The notes: generated by a model not told the origin, from the sequence alone. A stretch of DNA of 64,000 nt from an uncultured Eubacteriales bacterium (GCA_900551295.1 URVJ01000009.1:28892-92891), one strand, 5' to 3'; counted from the first letter of the stretch, positions 23,530 to 33,215 are shown. Numbers and translations are program-made.

Positions 23530-25731
23530 TTAAAGATCCACGCAAATATTGTTTGTTCCGGCGGCAAGAGTATACTCATTTTCGCCGTATCTGAACACAG
23601 CCGACGCACCGTCGGGTATTTCGGCGGTAAATTCGGCTTTTTGTCCTTTCTTTTCCCATGAAACCGATACTTTTCCGTATCTTGTCGTGACAAATGCCGA
23701 ACAATGTTTCATTTCGTCCGGCAAAAACGGCGAAATCTCAAAGTTTACACCGTCGTTTTCGTCCTTATACTTTATGCCGGCAAGGTATGTGAACATATGC
23801 TTTACGCACGCTCCGAACATCGGGTGGTTATGCGATGCCTTGCCCGTCATGTATTCCCAGAGAGTTGTTGCTCCGCAGTCGAACATATATCCGAAGGAAT
23901 ATTTTTCGGTATGGCTTGAAAGCATTTTGTACGCAAGGTTTCCGTATCCGCGCTCAAACAGCAGCTTTACAAGCAAGTCCGTTGCAAAAATTCCCGTGTC
24001 GAACGCAAGGCTCTTTGAATACTTCTCCACGGTGTTTTTGACCGTGAGCGGAGAATCGAGTCCGAGATCCATTGCAAAGAAGTTAGCTCCTGCAACGTTT
24101 GCGCAGAAATTGTCCGACATCGGAGACATATACGCAGCCTTCATGACCTTCTTGCTCTGCTCTGCCCTCTCGAGATAGTTCTTTGCAAGCACCGGAAGCC
24201 CTGCCTTTTTGCATATCTCAGCCATCCGGTTTAAGCACTTTACGTAGAAATAAGTATTTACATAGTTCTGCGGCAGCAGCTCTTCCGAGCTTTCATCGGG
24301 AAATCCCCAGTCGCCGAGACACCACATTCCCTTTGTTTCACCGGTAATTATTCCGCATTCGCAGCGCGAGTTCATGTAGTCGATAAACCGAATCATGTTG
24401 GGAAGATATTTCTTTACTATGTCAAATTCGCCGTAGTGCTTCCAAAACATATACGGCACTTGTATTATCGCGCTTCCCCAGCCGCCTATTCCGCCGCCTC
24501 CGCCCTGTACGGGCGCGGTATGTCCGACATGACCCGTTATTATATCCTGGCTGTCGGCAAGGTCGCGTATCCACTTGCGGTAGAATTCTTTTGCGTCAAA
24601 CATTGTCATTACAGCGTCGCACAAAAGCTGTCCGTCGCCGGTATATCCGAGCTTTTCACGCGTCGGGCAGTCTGACGGAACGCCCATATGCATATTGTCA
24701 AGCTGAGTTCTTACAAATACCGAAAACAGCGTGTTCAGCGTTTCGTTGTCGCATTCAAAGCCGCTCGTCAGATCAACGTCCGAGTGTATGACAAGCGTTT
24801 CGACAGGTTCGGAATTTCCGCATACCGAAAAATATCTGAATCCGTGAAAACAGAATCTGTCAACCATCTCGGTCTTGCCGTCGCCTATGAAAACGTCTTT
24901 CTGCGGACGTCTGAACGAATGAAAACTTGTTCCGTCGAGTTTTCCCTCGGCGTCTATCTCTTCGGTGTGCTCAAGCTCAACCTTTTCGTTAAGCGGCGCT
25001 GCGCTCATCTTTACAAATCCCGTGATATTTTCGCCGTTATCGTAGATTTTCATGTCGCCGAAATCGTGTATAAGCTTAGGCTTTATCGTGCGGATTATCT
25101 TGTCCGCAGGACAGGTCTGTATCTCGTACTCGGCTATCGGCGCGTCGGCTGCGACTACGTTTTCATATTCCCCATAAAGTGCGGAATTTGTAAGAAAGTC
25201 GGTGTTGTACAGTCTGTAATCGTGTTCTTCGCCGAAATACAGGTCGTTTTTGAGTATGTGGCTGCTTTTCCACTTTAAATTTTCGTCCGACTGCAAAATC
25301 AGTTTCCCGTTTTTGCCGCAAAGTCTGAAACAGAGCTTTACGTTTCCGAAAATGTCGCATCTTTCGTCATAGTTTCCCGGAATGTTGTACCAGCCGCGTC
25401 CGAGCAGCACGCACAGCGTGTTTTTTCCATCCTTTATATATTCCGAAACGTCATATTTCATGGAATACACCGTGTAGGAATATTCTTCTCCGGGCACAAC
25501 GCCTGAGTTTTTGTTTTCGCGCCTTTCGTACAGCGAGCACGCCGGAACAAGCATATCGTCCGACACCTTTTTGCCGTTTATGTACAGTTCAAATACTCCG
25601 AGACCACAGATTACAATATCCGCTCCGACGCTCTTATCTGCGTCAAACTCCGAGCATATCCACGGCGCGGTGCAAGCCACGTCCGAGGGCGAAACAAATT
25701 TTGCTCCGCGGTAAAAGCTGTAAAAATCCAT
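23530..25731 (-). CDS. Alpha-L-rhamnosidase, GH78-like
   Basis: 733 residues, no signal peptide, so cytoplasmic. The N-terminal part (GLGVFELYINGKKVSDDMLVPA, VLLGRGWYN) is the beta-sandwich domain of bacterial rhamnosidases. The (alpha/alpha)6 catalytic barrel contains the family motif DCPTREKLGYTGD starting near residue 354, holding conserved catalytic-site acidic residues, then the GGWGSAIIQVPY segment. The C-terminal 80 residues form the usual small beta domain. It would remove terminal L-rhamnose from plant glycosides or polysaccharides after import. It lies 21 bases downstream of lacZ and 30 before the oxidoreductase. Confidence 0.88.
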   Translation of the reverse strand: MDFYSFYRGAKFVSPSDVACTAPWICSEFDADKSVGADIVICGLGVFELYINGKKVSDDMLVPACSLYERRENKNSGVVPGEEYSYTVYSMKYDVSEYIKDGKNTLCVLLGRGWYNIPGNYDERCDIFGNVKLCFRLCGKNGKLILQSDENLKWKSSHILKNDLYFGEEHDYRLYNTDFLTNSALYGEYENVVAADAPIAEYEIQTCPADKIIRTIKPKLIHDFGDMKIYDNGENITGFVKMSAAPLNEKVELEHTEEIDAEGKLDGTSFHSFRRPQKDVFIGDGKTEMVDRFCFHGFRYFSVCGNSEPVETLVIHSDVDLTSGFECDNETLNTLFSVFVRTQLDNMHMGVPSDCPTREKLGYTGDGQLLCDAVMTMFDAKEFYRKWIRDLADSQDIITGHVGHTAPVQGGGGGIGGWGSAIIQVPYMFWKHYGEFDIVKKYLPNMIRFIDYMNSRCECGIITGETKGMWCLGDWGFPDESSEELLPQNYVNTYFYVKCLNRMAEICKKAGLPVLAKNYLERAEQSKKVMKAAYMSPMSDNFCANVAGANFFAMDLGLDSPLTVKNTVEKYSKSLAFDTGIFATDLLVKLLFERGYGNLAYKMLSSHTEKYSFGYMFDCGATTLWEYMTGKASHNHPMFGACVKHMFTYLAGIKYKDENDGVNFEISPFLPDEMKHCSAFVTTRYGKVSVSWEKKGQKAEFTAEIPDGASAVFRYGENEYTLAAGTNNICVDL

Positions 25732-25752
25732 TTTTTCTCCTGTTTTAAGCCG

Positions 25753-28700
25753 TTATATGCGGCCGGGTTTAATTACTATCGATCCGGAAAAGTTCTTTTC
25801 GTCAAAGGTGTATTCGGCAAGCGGCAGCGGACCGCAGGAATTGGAGCCTATGCCGTTCATCTTTATGTCGGCGTAAACATAGGTTTCTTTCTTCATTTCA
25901 AGCTCATAGTCATGCTTTACGTGCGTAAGCTCATGAGCCGATATGTGCTGTGCGTTGAAAATAAAGCTGTCGCTGTCGGAATGGCGCTCAAATTCAAGTC
26001 CGTAACCGTTAAGGCTGCCGACAAAAGCTCTGCGGCAGTCGCAGTGAGAGCTGTTTTCCTGCGGTCTTACATAGTGTTCAAAGTTATCTGTGACCGTAGT
26101 TTTGAAAAGTCCGATACGGCTTGCAAGGCATTTGTCCGAATAGCTTTCATACGGACCTTTTCCGTAATATTCCATGCGTTCATTGCCTTCGGGCATGACA
26201 AGCTCAAGTCCGAATCTCGGCAGAGGCTGTGCGCCGTCCTTGATTTTCACGCCGAAATCATACGTTATCTTTCCGCCGCGTTCAACGGTGATGTACTGCT
26301 CAACTGCGGCGTGCGGCTCTTTTGAAAGTGCGCTGAGAATAAGCGTGCTCTTTACGGTGACATGAGTTTCGTCGGACTCGGTGATCTCGGTGCTTCTTGC
26401 GTACTGTTCGATTCTGTCAAGTCCTTCCGATTCCCACTTTGATCTTATATATCTGTCGTTGTCGGTCGGCGCTCTCCAGAGATTTATGCGTACCGGCTCG
26501 CAGATCATGTTTCTGCCGTCGCTTATTATCTCGCATATTTTCGCGTTTGTCTTGTCTATCTTAACGCTTGTTTCGCCGGTGTTTATAACGATATATCTTT
26601 CCGACTCATCTGCGCTTACGGGACAAAGCATATTTTCGGCAATGCCGTCCGCAATCTCGTCCTCGTCCTCGCACAAAGAGCCGAGTTCAAGTTGTTCAAA
26701 GCCAAGCTCATAGCCTGCTTCGCAGAAAGCAGAGTCCGTATTGTAAAGGAATTTTATATTGAGGAAATATTCTCCGCCCTCTTCAAATTCATACATATTG
26801 AAAAGAGAATACTTTTTCTTTCTCTGAGGCGCGATGTTAAGAGCCGGTATTTTTCCCGTAAGCACGGTTCTGCCGTCGCACTCAACGCTCCATACCGCGT
26901 CAATGTCGGAAAGATCCGTAAAGTATCTTAAATTCTTTATCTCAACCGTGCCCGATTCAAAATCAGTAAGCACTGCCGACACGGGCTGATATGCCTTTTT
27001 GACTTCGAGAAAGCCTGTGTGCGGACGTCTGTCGGGATATACAAGTCCGTCAACGCAGAAACAGCCGTCGTTCGGGAAATCTCCGAAATCTCCGCCGTAG
27101 GTATATCCGTGTCTGCCGTCCGGGAGCGTTATCTCAACGCTGTGGTCGGTCATCTCCCATACGCAGCCACCCAAGAATTTGTCGTTGTTTCTGATAAGCT
27201 CAACGTACTCTTTTACGCTTCCGGGACCGTTTCCCATTGCATGGACATATTCGCACAGATATAACGGTCTTGTCTGATTTTTATCTTTGAGATAATCGCG
27301 GCAGAAATCGGGGTGAGAATACATTTCGCTGTATATGTCGGGCATATCTCTGTAAACATTTTGAGTAGCCGTCGCACGCTCATAATGAACAAGTGCGTCC
27401 TTATCGCGGCTCTTTATGTACTTTTGCATTTCGGCATGGTTCTTGCCTACGCCGGACTCGTTTCCGAGAGACCACATAAATACGCACGCATGGTTCTTAT
27501 CGCGCTCAAAAAGGCGCTTTGCACGGTCAACATAAACGTCAGTCCAGTCATCGCTGTCCGAAAGAAAGTCCCAGCCGGTCTTATGCGCGTCGTTCGCCAT
27601 TCCGTGGCATTCGATGTCAGCCTCGTCCACAACGAAAAAGCCGTATTCGTCGCAGAGCTGCAAAAATCTCGGATCGTTCGGATAGTGCGACGTTCTTATT
27701 GCATTGACGTTGTGGCGCTTTAATATCTTCAGGTCTTCAATGACGTGCTCTATCGGCGTTGTATGACCGAGAACAGGGTGCGAATCGTGACGGTTTACGC
27801 CGAGTATCTTGACTTTTTTGCCGTTGAAATATACAACGCTGTCTTTTATCTCTATCTTTTTAAATCCTACTTTGAAAAGTATGACCTCGTCGCCGCAGAC
27901 AGTATAAAGCTCGTAGAGGTACGGTTCTTCGCTTGACCAGAGGTACGGATTTTCGACGGTGATCTCGCTGTCTTTTGAGTATTCGCCCTCAGCAACAGCC
28001 TCTCCGTCGGGTGAAACAAGCATATATGTAAAATCCGTCTTGCCCTTAAAAAGCGTTTCAAGCTTTATTTTGCCTTCTTCAAAACCGTCCGAAAGAGAAG
28101 TTTTTATATATATATCCTTTATGTGCTGTTTTGCGCGTGCGAGAATATATACCTCTCTGAATATTCCCGACATTCTCCACATATCCTGATCTTCGATATA
28201 CGATTGCGGACACCACTTTACGACAAGCACCTGAACGGTGTTTTGTCCGGCATGGGCATACTTTGAAATATCAAATTCGCTTACGCAGTGGCTGACGGTT
28301 GAAAATCCCGCAAATTCGCCGTTTATCCAGAGATAAAAACAGGAGTCAACGCCCTCAAAATTGATATAAAGTTCTCTTTTTGCAAAGTTTTCGGAAAGAT
28401 AAAAAGTGCGCGTATAAAGTCCGCAGGGGTTGTCCTCGGGAATATGCGGCGGATCCTTGGGAAAAGGATAGTTTATGTTTGTGTACTGAGGAACGTCGTA
28501 TCCGCGGTCAAGATATATCTGCCAGTTTGACGGAACCTCGATTTTTTCGGCATTTTCGCCATCCGTCTGCTTTGTAAAATCGTAATCAATATCGTTAAAG
28601 CTCTTAAAATATCTGAAATCCCATTCTCCGCAGAGATTCTTTAAGTACGCGGACTTGTTTCTGTCTCCGTTTCTTGCAAGCTCTGCGCTCTGATAAGGAA

Positions 28701-28776
28701 CAAAATATGCTCTCGGCTCTTCGCAGCCTATGTGCATATTGGAAAGATCTTTGTGTAATGTTTTAAAAAATGCCAT
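25753..28776 (-). CDS. lacZ: Beta-galactosidase, GH2 (LacZ type)
   Basis: 1007 residues, the length of E. coli-type LacZ with all five domains. Sugar-binding, immunoglobulin-like, TIM-barrel, second Ig-like and C-terminal Bgal small-chain domains occur in order. Key motifs: GVNRHDSHPVLGH near residue 330, SLGNESGVG with the acid/base Glu about 440, and LCEYVHAMGNG with the nucleophile Glu about 509. There is no signal peptide, so it acts on imported beta-galactosides. It is the first gene of an operon with rhamnosidase and an oxidoreductase. Whether lactose or a plant galactoside is the substrate cannot be told. Confidence 0.95.
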   Translation of the reverse strand: MAFFKTLHKDLSNMHIGCEEPRAYFVPYQSAELARNGDRNKSAYLKNLCGEWDFRYFKSFNDIDYDFTKQTDGENAEKIEVPSNWQIYLDRGYDVPQYTNINYPFPKDPPHIPEDNPCGLYTRTFYLSENFAKRELYINFEGVDSCFYLWINGEFAGFSTVSHCVSEFDISKYAHAGQNTVQVLVVKWCPQSYIEDQDMWRMSGIFREVYILARAKQHIKDIYIKTSLSDGFEEGKIKLETLFKGKTDFTYMLVSPDGEAVAEGEYSKDSEITVENPYLWSSEEPYLYELYTVCGDEVILFKVGFKKIEIKDSVVYFNGKKVKILGVNRHDSHPVLGHTTPIEHVIEDLKILKRHNVNAIRTSHYPNDPRFLQLCDEYGFFVVDEADIECHGMANDAHKTGWDFLSDSDDWTDVYVDRAKRLFERDKNHACVFMWSLGNESGVGKNHAEMQKYIKSRDKDALVHYERATATQNVYRDMPDIYSEMYSHPDFCRDYLKDKNQTRPLYLCEYVHAMGNGPGSVKEYVELIRNNDKFLGGCVWEMTDHSVEITLPDGRHGYTYGGDFGDFPNDGCFCVDGLVYPDRRPHTGFLEVKKAYQPVSAVLTDFESGTVEIKNLRYFTDLSDIDAVWSVECDGRTVLTGKIPALNIAPQRKKKYSLFNMYEFEEGGEYFLNIKFLYNTDSAFCEAGYELGFEQLELGSLCEDEDEIADGIAENMLCPVSADESERYIVINTGETSVKIDKTNAKICEIISDGRNMICEPVRINLWRAPTDNDRYIRSKWESEGLDRIEQYARSTEITESDETHVTVKSTLILSALSKEPHAAVEQYITVERGGKITYDFGVKIKDGAQPLPRFGLELVMPEGNERMEYYGKGPYESYSDKCLASRIGLFKTTVTDNFEHYVRPQENSSHCDCRRAFVGSLNGYGLEFERHSDSDSFIFNAQHISAHELTHVKHDYELEMKKETYVYADIKMNGIGSNSCGPLPLAEYTFDEKNFSGSIVIKPGRI

Positions 28777-28814
28777 TGTATTCCCTCCGTATTTTAATAC
28801 AATCCTTTGTGGTT

Positions 28815-28843
28815 ATTATAACAATTATACACCGTCAAGTCAA
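28815..28843 (-). promoter_or_regulatory. Promoter of the lacZ operon
   Basis: TTGACT (28838-28843), 17-base spacer and TATAAT (28815-28820) on the minus strand, about 40 bases before lacZ. Confidence 0.85.
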
Positions 28844-28893
28844 TATCAAATACACGCTTTTTTATCACTGTTTTAAGATTTTTCCGCCGTATA

Positions 28894-28922
28894 TTGACAA
28901 GAAAGCTGTTTGAGATTATACT
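28894..28922 (+). promoter_or_regulatory. Promoter of the SGNH-like gene
   Basis: TTGACA (28894-28899), 17-base spacer and TATACT (28917-28922) on the plus strand. It is divergent from the lacZ promoter 50 bases away, so one regulator could act on both. Confidence 0.88.
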
Positions 28923-28960
28923 TAGTGCATAGGAATTTTCAGGAAAGACGGTGTAAAAAA

Positions 28961-29695
28961 ATGAAGATACTTTCAATCGGCAACAGCTTTTCCCAGGACG
29001 CGCAGAGATACTTCAAAGAAGTCTGCAAAAGTTCGGGAATTAAAAACGCACAGTGCATAAATCTGTATATAGGCGGCTGTTCGCTTGAACGCCATTATTT
29101 AAACATAAAGGGCGACCTTGCTGCATACAGTTTTGAAATGAACGGCGAAAGCTCGGGACTTTCGGTCTCGGTAAAACAAGCGCTTTTGTGCGGAGGCTGG
29201 GACGTGATCACACTTCAGCAGGCAAGCCGTCTGTCGTACAGATACGACACATATGAGCCGTATCTTAAAGAGATCGCGGCATACGTAAGGGAGTTTTGCC
29301 CGAAATCAAAGCTTGCGATACATCAGACATGGGGCTATGCCGACGGCACACCGAATCTTGAAAGCACCGGTTTTTCAAGCCACAATGAAATGTTTGAACA
29401 GGTCAGAAAAGCATATGAAAAAGCCGCGTCGGACATAAATGCCGACCTTATCATACCCACGGGAGACGCGGTAAAGCTGCTGTGCGGCGAATATCACATG
29501 AGAGCGCACCGCGACTTTCACTTATCCTACGGACTCGGAAGATACACCGCATCTCTCGTCTGGCAATACGCGCTTACGGGAGTAAATCCCGATAACAACA
29601 GCTTTTGCGGCTTTGACGAACCCGTATCGGACGCTGAGATCTCCGCCGCCAAGGACTGCGCAAAAAGAGCGGTCGAAAACATGAAGAATTCATAA
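28961..29695 (+). CDS. SGNH-hydrolase-like protein, DUF4886 type
   Basis: 244 residues from the ATG at 28961, the first start after the promoter with a GGAAAGACGG site. The start KILSIGNSFSQDA carries the SGNH block I motif (GNSFS with the putative Ser nucleophile), and the TGDAVKLL segment and late HRDFHLSYGLGRY segment with Asp/His fit block V. The family (DUF4886) often sits in polysaccharide-use loci and is thought to deacetylate sugars. There is no signal peptide. Divergent neighbour lacZ supports a role in glycan deacylation; the substrate is unknown. Confidence 0.75.
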   Translation: MKILSIGNSFSQDAQRYFKEVCKSSGIKNAQCINLYIGGCSLERHYLNIKGDLAAYSFEMNGESSGLSVSVKQALLCGGWDVITLQQASRLSYRYDTYEPYLKEIAAYVREFCPKSKLAIHQTWGYADGTPNLESTGFSSHNEMFEQVRKAYEKAASDINADLIIPTGDAVKLLCGEYHMRAHRDFHLSYGLGRYTASLVWQYALTGVNPDNNSFCGFDEPVSDAEISAAKDCAKRAVENMKNS

Positions 29696-29739
29696 AAACA
29701 GCAAAAACTCCGCGCACAGTTTTCAAAAAAGCATAGTTA

Positions 29740-29784
29740 AAGCTCAGAACGAAATTTATCACTTCGCGCTGAGCTTGTTTTTTT
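29740..29784 (+). terminator. Terminator of the SGNH-like gene
   Basis: AAGCTCAG (29740-29747) pairs with CTGAGCTT (29769-29776), followed by a seven-T run. Confidence 0.9.
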
Positions 29785-29812
29785 ACTGTAAACTTTAATT
29801 ACGTAATGAGAA

Positions 29813-30595
29813 TCACTTTATAAAAGGCTTTAAGTAATCTGCGCTTGCCTTAAGGCTTGCGAACGGGTTGTTGCCGTCAAGGAAGAATCCGTCCTGCTCC
29901 ACAACGTAGTGCTTAACGCCGGTTTCTTCGGCAGTCTTTAATATTCTGTTCCATTCAAGGTTGCCGTTTCCGATCTCGGTCATTCTGGGAGTGATTCTGC
30001 CGTTTTCGTTTACAACGGTGATGTCCTTGAGGTGAAGAATATCTATTCTGCCTGCAAGCTTTTCGATCCATGCGCATACGTCTGCGCCGCCGGCTGCTAC
30101 CCAGCAGGTATCGAGAACGAACGAGATAGTATCGGGATTGAACTTCTCATACATAACGTCCATAAGAGTCTTGAAACCGTCTATACGTACAAACTCAAAG
30201 TTGTGGTTATGATAAGTAAGTTTAAAGCCGTTCTTCGCATAGATTTCGGAAACCTTGTTGAACTTATCTATAAACTCATTGAGGTTTGCAAGACTTCCTC
30301 TTGCCTCGCCGGGCATACCGCCGATACCGACGTTTGTCGTGCCCCACATTCTGTGTATCTCCATGGTCTTTTCGGGATTGTTGATTATCTCGCCGTAGTC
30401 GTAGTGTGTGCCGACAATCTTAATGCCGTGCTTTGTCAGGAGCTTTCCGAAAAGCTCTGCGTCAAATGCGTTTCCTGCGGTCTGAGCCTCTGTATAGCCC
30501 ATCTTTGCAACTCTTTCAAATGCAAAATCCGCCATTTCCGGATCTTTCATGTAGTCTCTTATTGAATAAAGCTGAAGTCCGAGATTTTTAAACAT
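29813..30595 (-). CDS. Sugar phosphate isomerase/epimerase, TIM barrel (IolE/AP-endonuclease-2 type)
   Basis: 260 residues from the ATG at 30595, which has a GAGGT site; an upstream frame start at 30658 adds an unlikely tail. The TIM-barrel family motifs are visible: GLQLYSIRD at the start, YHNHNFEF (near residue 145), a metal-binding DTCW motif, HLKD near residue 195, and a final EQDG. These supply the Glu/Asp/His metal ligands of the IolE/xylose-isomerase-like superfamily. Members isomerise or epimerise keto-sugars or dehydrate inosose. With two Gfo/Idh/MocA enzymes nearby, a shared sugar-oxidation route is plausible. Confidence 0.85.
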   Translation of the reverse strand: MFKNLGLQLYSIRDYMKDPEMADFAFERVAKMGYTEAQTAGNAFDAELFGKLLTKHGIKIVGTHYDYGEIINNPEKTMEIHRMWGTTNVGIGGMPGEARGSLANLNEFIDKFNKVSEIYAKNGFKLTYHNHNFEFVRIDGFKTLMDVMYEKFNPDTISFVLDTCWVAAGGADVCAWIEKLAGRIDILHLKDITVVNENGRITPRMTEIGNGNLEWNRILKTAEETGVKHYVVEQDGFFLDGNNPFASLKASADYLKPFIK

Positions 30596-30712
30596 AGCAA
30601 TTACCTCGCTGAAAAAATATTGTATGGTTATTATAATACCTGCGCGCGATATTTTCAAGTATTAAATCGAAAATAAGGCATATTTTTACAAAATAATTAA
30701 TAAACGCGAAAA

Positions 30713-30734
30713 AAGCTCCGCGTGAGCAGAGCTT
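30713..30734 (-). terminator. Terminator of the tyrosine kinase/phosphatase operon
   Basis: AAGCTC/GAGCTT stem (30713-30718 with 30729-30734) followed on the minus strand by a run of T. Confidence 0.75.
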
Positions 30735-30749
30735 TAAATTATATTGATT

Positions 30750-31457
30750 TTAAACTCCCGCGACGGTATCGGCATTTTGTTTTAAAATTCCGACGTATCT
30801 TTCGCCAATGCTTTTCGAGATAATCTCATAAGCCTCGGGAAGATTCTGCGGTCTGTCGCCGCCGTGGCAATCCGACGCGATAATATCCGCTTTGCCGTTT
30901 TTGATAAAACTCAAAATTTTTCTCTTTTTAAAAAACGATCTTTCCGTAAGCGCCTGCGCGTCTATCTGGATAAGACAGCCGATTTCCTTTAATCTGTCGA
31001 TGTTTTTCGGACACGAAAGGAAAAATCTATACCTTTCTATATGCGCAATTACCGGAATTACATTATAGTACGACACAATGCGTTCGATAATGCCGAAATA
31101 CTTTTCAAAATCGCTTGCTTCGTGCGGTATTTCAAGAAGTATGTATCTGCTGTTTCCGAAACAAAGCCCGGATATGTCGCCGAGATTGAGAAGTATATCC
31201 GAAATATTGACTTCGGCAGCCGGAATAATCTTCACGTCTATGTTTTTCTTTTCAAGCTCCGTTTCAAGCTCCGCAATACGTCTTTTGCGCCTGTCCGCAA
31301 ATTCCTCATACGGCATACGCGATGAATAGTAGTGGGAGGTCGAAACAATAACGCCTATTCCCTTATCCGTGCAGCTTTTTACAAGCTCCGCGCTCTCATC
31401 GAGACTCTGAGGTCCGTCGTCAAACCTCGGCAGGATATGTGCGTGAATATCCGTCAT
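30750..31457 (-). CDS. Capsule-type tyrosine-protein phosphatase (YwqE/CpsB, PHP fold)
   Basis: 235 residues. The start DIHAHILPRFDDGP holds the HxH metal-binding motif of PHP phosphatases, followed by later His/Asp ligands (STSHYYS, HIERYRF, ASDCHG). The family dephosphorylates the tyrosine kinase that controls capsule or exopolysaccharide synthesis. Its start overlaps the kinase stop (ATGA overlap at 31454-31457), a sign of coupled translation. Together the three genes form the complete modulator-kinase-phosphatase set. It is the last gene before the terminator. Confidence 0.9.
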   Translation of the reverse strand: MTDIHAHILPRFDDGPQSLDESAELVKSCTDKGIGVIVSTSHYYSSRMPYEEFADRRKRRIAELETELEKKNIDVKIIPAAEVNISDILLNLGDISGLCFGNSRYILLEIPHEASDFEKYFGIIERIVSYYNVIPVIAHIERYRFFLSCPKNIDRLKEIGCLIQIDAQALTERSFFKKRKILSFIKNGKADIIASDCHGGDRPQNLPEAYEIISKSIGERYVGILKQNADTVAGV

Positions 31458-32227
31458 TTTGTTTTTGTGCCGGTGTAATCGAATTCGATATTATCCGGCA
31501 GAGTCTTATATTTGTATTTATAGCCGTAATCGCCGTTCTTTCCGTACTTAGACTTGGTTTTCGGAACGCGGTTAAGCACAATACCGAGAATGTTCGCGCC
31601 GGCAAATTTAAGCGACGCAACGGTCTGATTTATATCCGGGTATCTTGTAATATTGTGCGAGGCAACAACGACAACACCGTCGGCAAGCTTTGAAATTGCA
31701 AGCGCGTCGGTAACGACATTGATAGGCGGAGAGTCTATGATTATAAAATCAAAGGATTCGCTGAGCTTTTCAAGCATATATGTCATGGTGCGTGAGGAAA
31801 GAAGCTCCGACGGATTGGGCGGAAGGACGCCTGAGGTTATTACGTGAAGCGTCGGTATTTCCGGAACGCTCTGAATACAGTCGTCGAGCTTGCTCATGCC
31901 GAGCAGCGCGTTTGTAAGACCTACTCTGCTTTCAAAGCCGAAATAACGGTGGATCATAGGCTTTCTGAGGTCTGCATCTATAAGCAGAACGCGCAGATTT
32001 GTCTGCGCAAGGGTGATTGCCGTGTTTACGCAGGTAGTAGTCTTTCCCTCGCCGGGTTTAGAGCTTGAAAACAGCACCTTTCTGCAGCCGGATTCGTTTG
32101 ACGGCAGCGAGAAAAGTATATTTGTTCTTAATGATTTATACGATTCAACCAAACTGAAGTTTTGATTGTCAAGTACGGAAATGCACTTTCCGAGACCGAC
32201 TTTTGCGTCTTTATTCTTATTATTCAT
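31454..32227 (-). CDS. Bacterial tyrosine kinase (CpsD/CapB type)
   Basis: 257 residues. Walker A SSKPGEGKTTT (about 55-65), Walker A' LLIDADLRKP (about 81-90) and Walker B FIIIDSPP (about 161-168) define the BY-kinase family. The C-terminal tail (about 230-245) holds a cluster of Tyr residues (YGKNGDYGYKYKYK), the usual autophosphorylation site. It needs the membrane modulator encoded upstream for activity and controls polysaccharide chain synthesis. The preceding AAGGAG site is good and the gene lies 21 bases from the modulator gene. Confidence 0.93.
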   Translation of the reverse strand: MNNKNKDAKVGLGKCISVLDNQNFSLVESYKSLRTNILFSLPSNESGCRKVLFSSSKPGEGKTTTCVNTAITLAQTNLRVLLIDADLRKPMIHRYFGFESRVGLTNALLGMSKLDDCIQSVPEIPTLHVITSGVLPPNPSELLSSRTMTYMLEKLSESFDFIIIDSPPINVVTDALAISKLADGVVVVASHNITRYPDINQTVASLKFAGANILGIVLNRVPKTKSKYGKNGDYGYKYKYKTLPDNIEFDYTGTKTK

Positions 32228-32248
32228 AAAAGTACAATCTCCTTAACA

Positions 32249-33076
32249 TCATGAGCGGCGTGCTTTGCCGTTATTTTTTACTTCTATCGGATCGTCGCGC
32301 TGCTGGTTTTCCGCATAGAAAACATCGGGAATGGTTCCGATAACGGGCAGACCGCAGGCTTCGGAAAGGCTCTTTTCGTCCTTTACTCTCGTATCTGCGC
32401 TGTCAAGGACAAATGCCGCGCCGAACATTATCGCAGCGCCGAAAATAATTCCGACAAGCGTATAAAGCATTGTTCTGTTGTTAATAGCGCCGTTCGACGG
32501 ATATGCGTTGTCGATTATACTTATAATTCCCGATCCGGGCGCAACGCTCTCTATATAGTCCATCATGACGGTCTCTATGCACCGTTCTATTTTCATTGCG
32601 TCGGACGCGTCGTCGCACACAACGTCAATACTGAACACCGCAAGCTCCTCTTTGGGAGTATAGGTTATCATCTTTCTGAGCTGTTTTGCGGTATAGCGCT
32701 TATCGGGAGTTCCGATGTCCTTTAGCTTTATGAGCTTATCGAGAGAATCGCCGTCCCTTGTGTTTCCGCCGAGATAGAACGCAACCTCTTTTGCAAAATT
32801 GTTCGTATCGAGAATCTCCATGTAGTTTGAAACAACCATCTGAGAAAGCGCAATGCCTCTCTGCTCTCCGATAAGCGTGTCGGAGCTTGACTGTTCGACA
32901 GACTGTCTGCTTGCCTGAACATAGCATTTCGTCGTAGCCTTATACATAGGGGTCACACAGAATTTTCCGTAATAGAATGCGCACGCTCCTGCCGCGACCA
33001 TGCCTATAATAAGCAGCCACCACCATTTGAGCGCGACTTTAAGCAGATCCGTAAGCGTAAGTTCTTGCTTTTCCAT
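32249..33076 (-). CDS. Polysaccharide chain-length determinant / kinase modulator (CpsC/CapA, Wzz family)
   Basis: 275 residues with two membrane helices, near residues 18-38 (WWWLLIIGMVAAGACAF) and near 205-230, and a periplasmic-side domain between, the usual Wzz layout. The tail after the second helix is short and cytoplasmic, where such modulators touch the kinase. It starts the three-gene operon behind a promoter at 33124. No polysaccharide transferase or flippase gene is seen in the window, so the set is separated from any biosynthesis cluster. Confidence 0.9.
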   Translation of the reverse strand: MEKQELTLTDLLKVALKWWWLLIIGMVAAGACAFYYGKFCVTPMYKATTKCYVQASRQSVEQSSSDTLIGEQRGIALSQMVVSNYMEILDTNNFAKEVAFYLGGNTRDGDSLDKLIKLKDIGTPDKRYTAKQLRKMITYTPKEELAVFSIDVVCDDASDAMKIERCIETVMMDYIESVAPGSGIISIIDNAYPSNGAINNRTMLYTLVGIIFGAAIMFGAAFVLDSADTRVKDEKSLSEACGLPVIGTIPDVFYAENQQRDDPIEVKNNGKARRS

Positions 33077-33123
33077 TATTTTACCGTCCCTTATTTAAAT
33101 CTTGCTTTTAATAACACTGATTA

Positions 33124-33152
33124 ATTATAACACATTGCAAAGTACAATGCAA
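33124..33152 (-). promoter_or_regulatory. Promoter of the tyrosine kinase operon, with a palindrome
   Basis: TTGCAT (33147-33152), 17-base spacer and TATAAT (33124-33129) on the minus strand. The palindrome ATTGCA-N8-TGCAAT (33134-33139 and 33148-33153) overlaps the spacer and -35 box and may be a repressor site. Confidence 0.7.
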
Positions 33153-33202
33153 TAGTTATTTTTCATAAAAAGCAGGCGCGTTTTCATTTTTTATCGTAAA
33201 AT

Positions 33203-33215
33203 CGGTACAGTACCG
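33203..33215. promoter_or_regulatory. Short palindrome after aroK
   Basis: CGGTAC-A-GTACCG is a perfect 13-base palindrome 16 bases past the aroK stop, between it and the kinase promoter. It could be a protein-binding site or part of a weak terminator for aroK; no stronger signal is seen. Confidence 0.35.
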
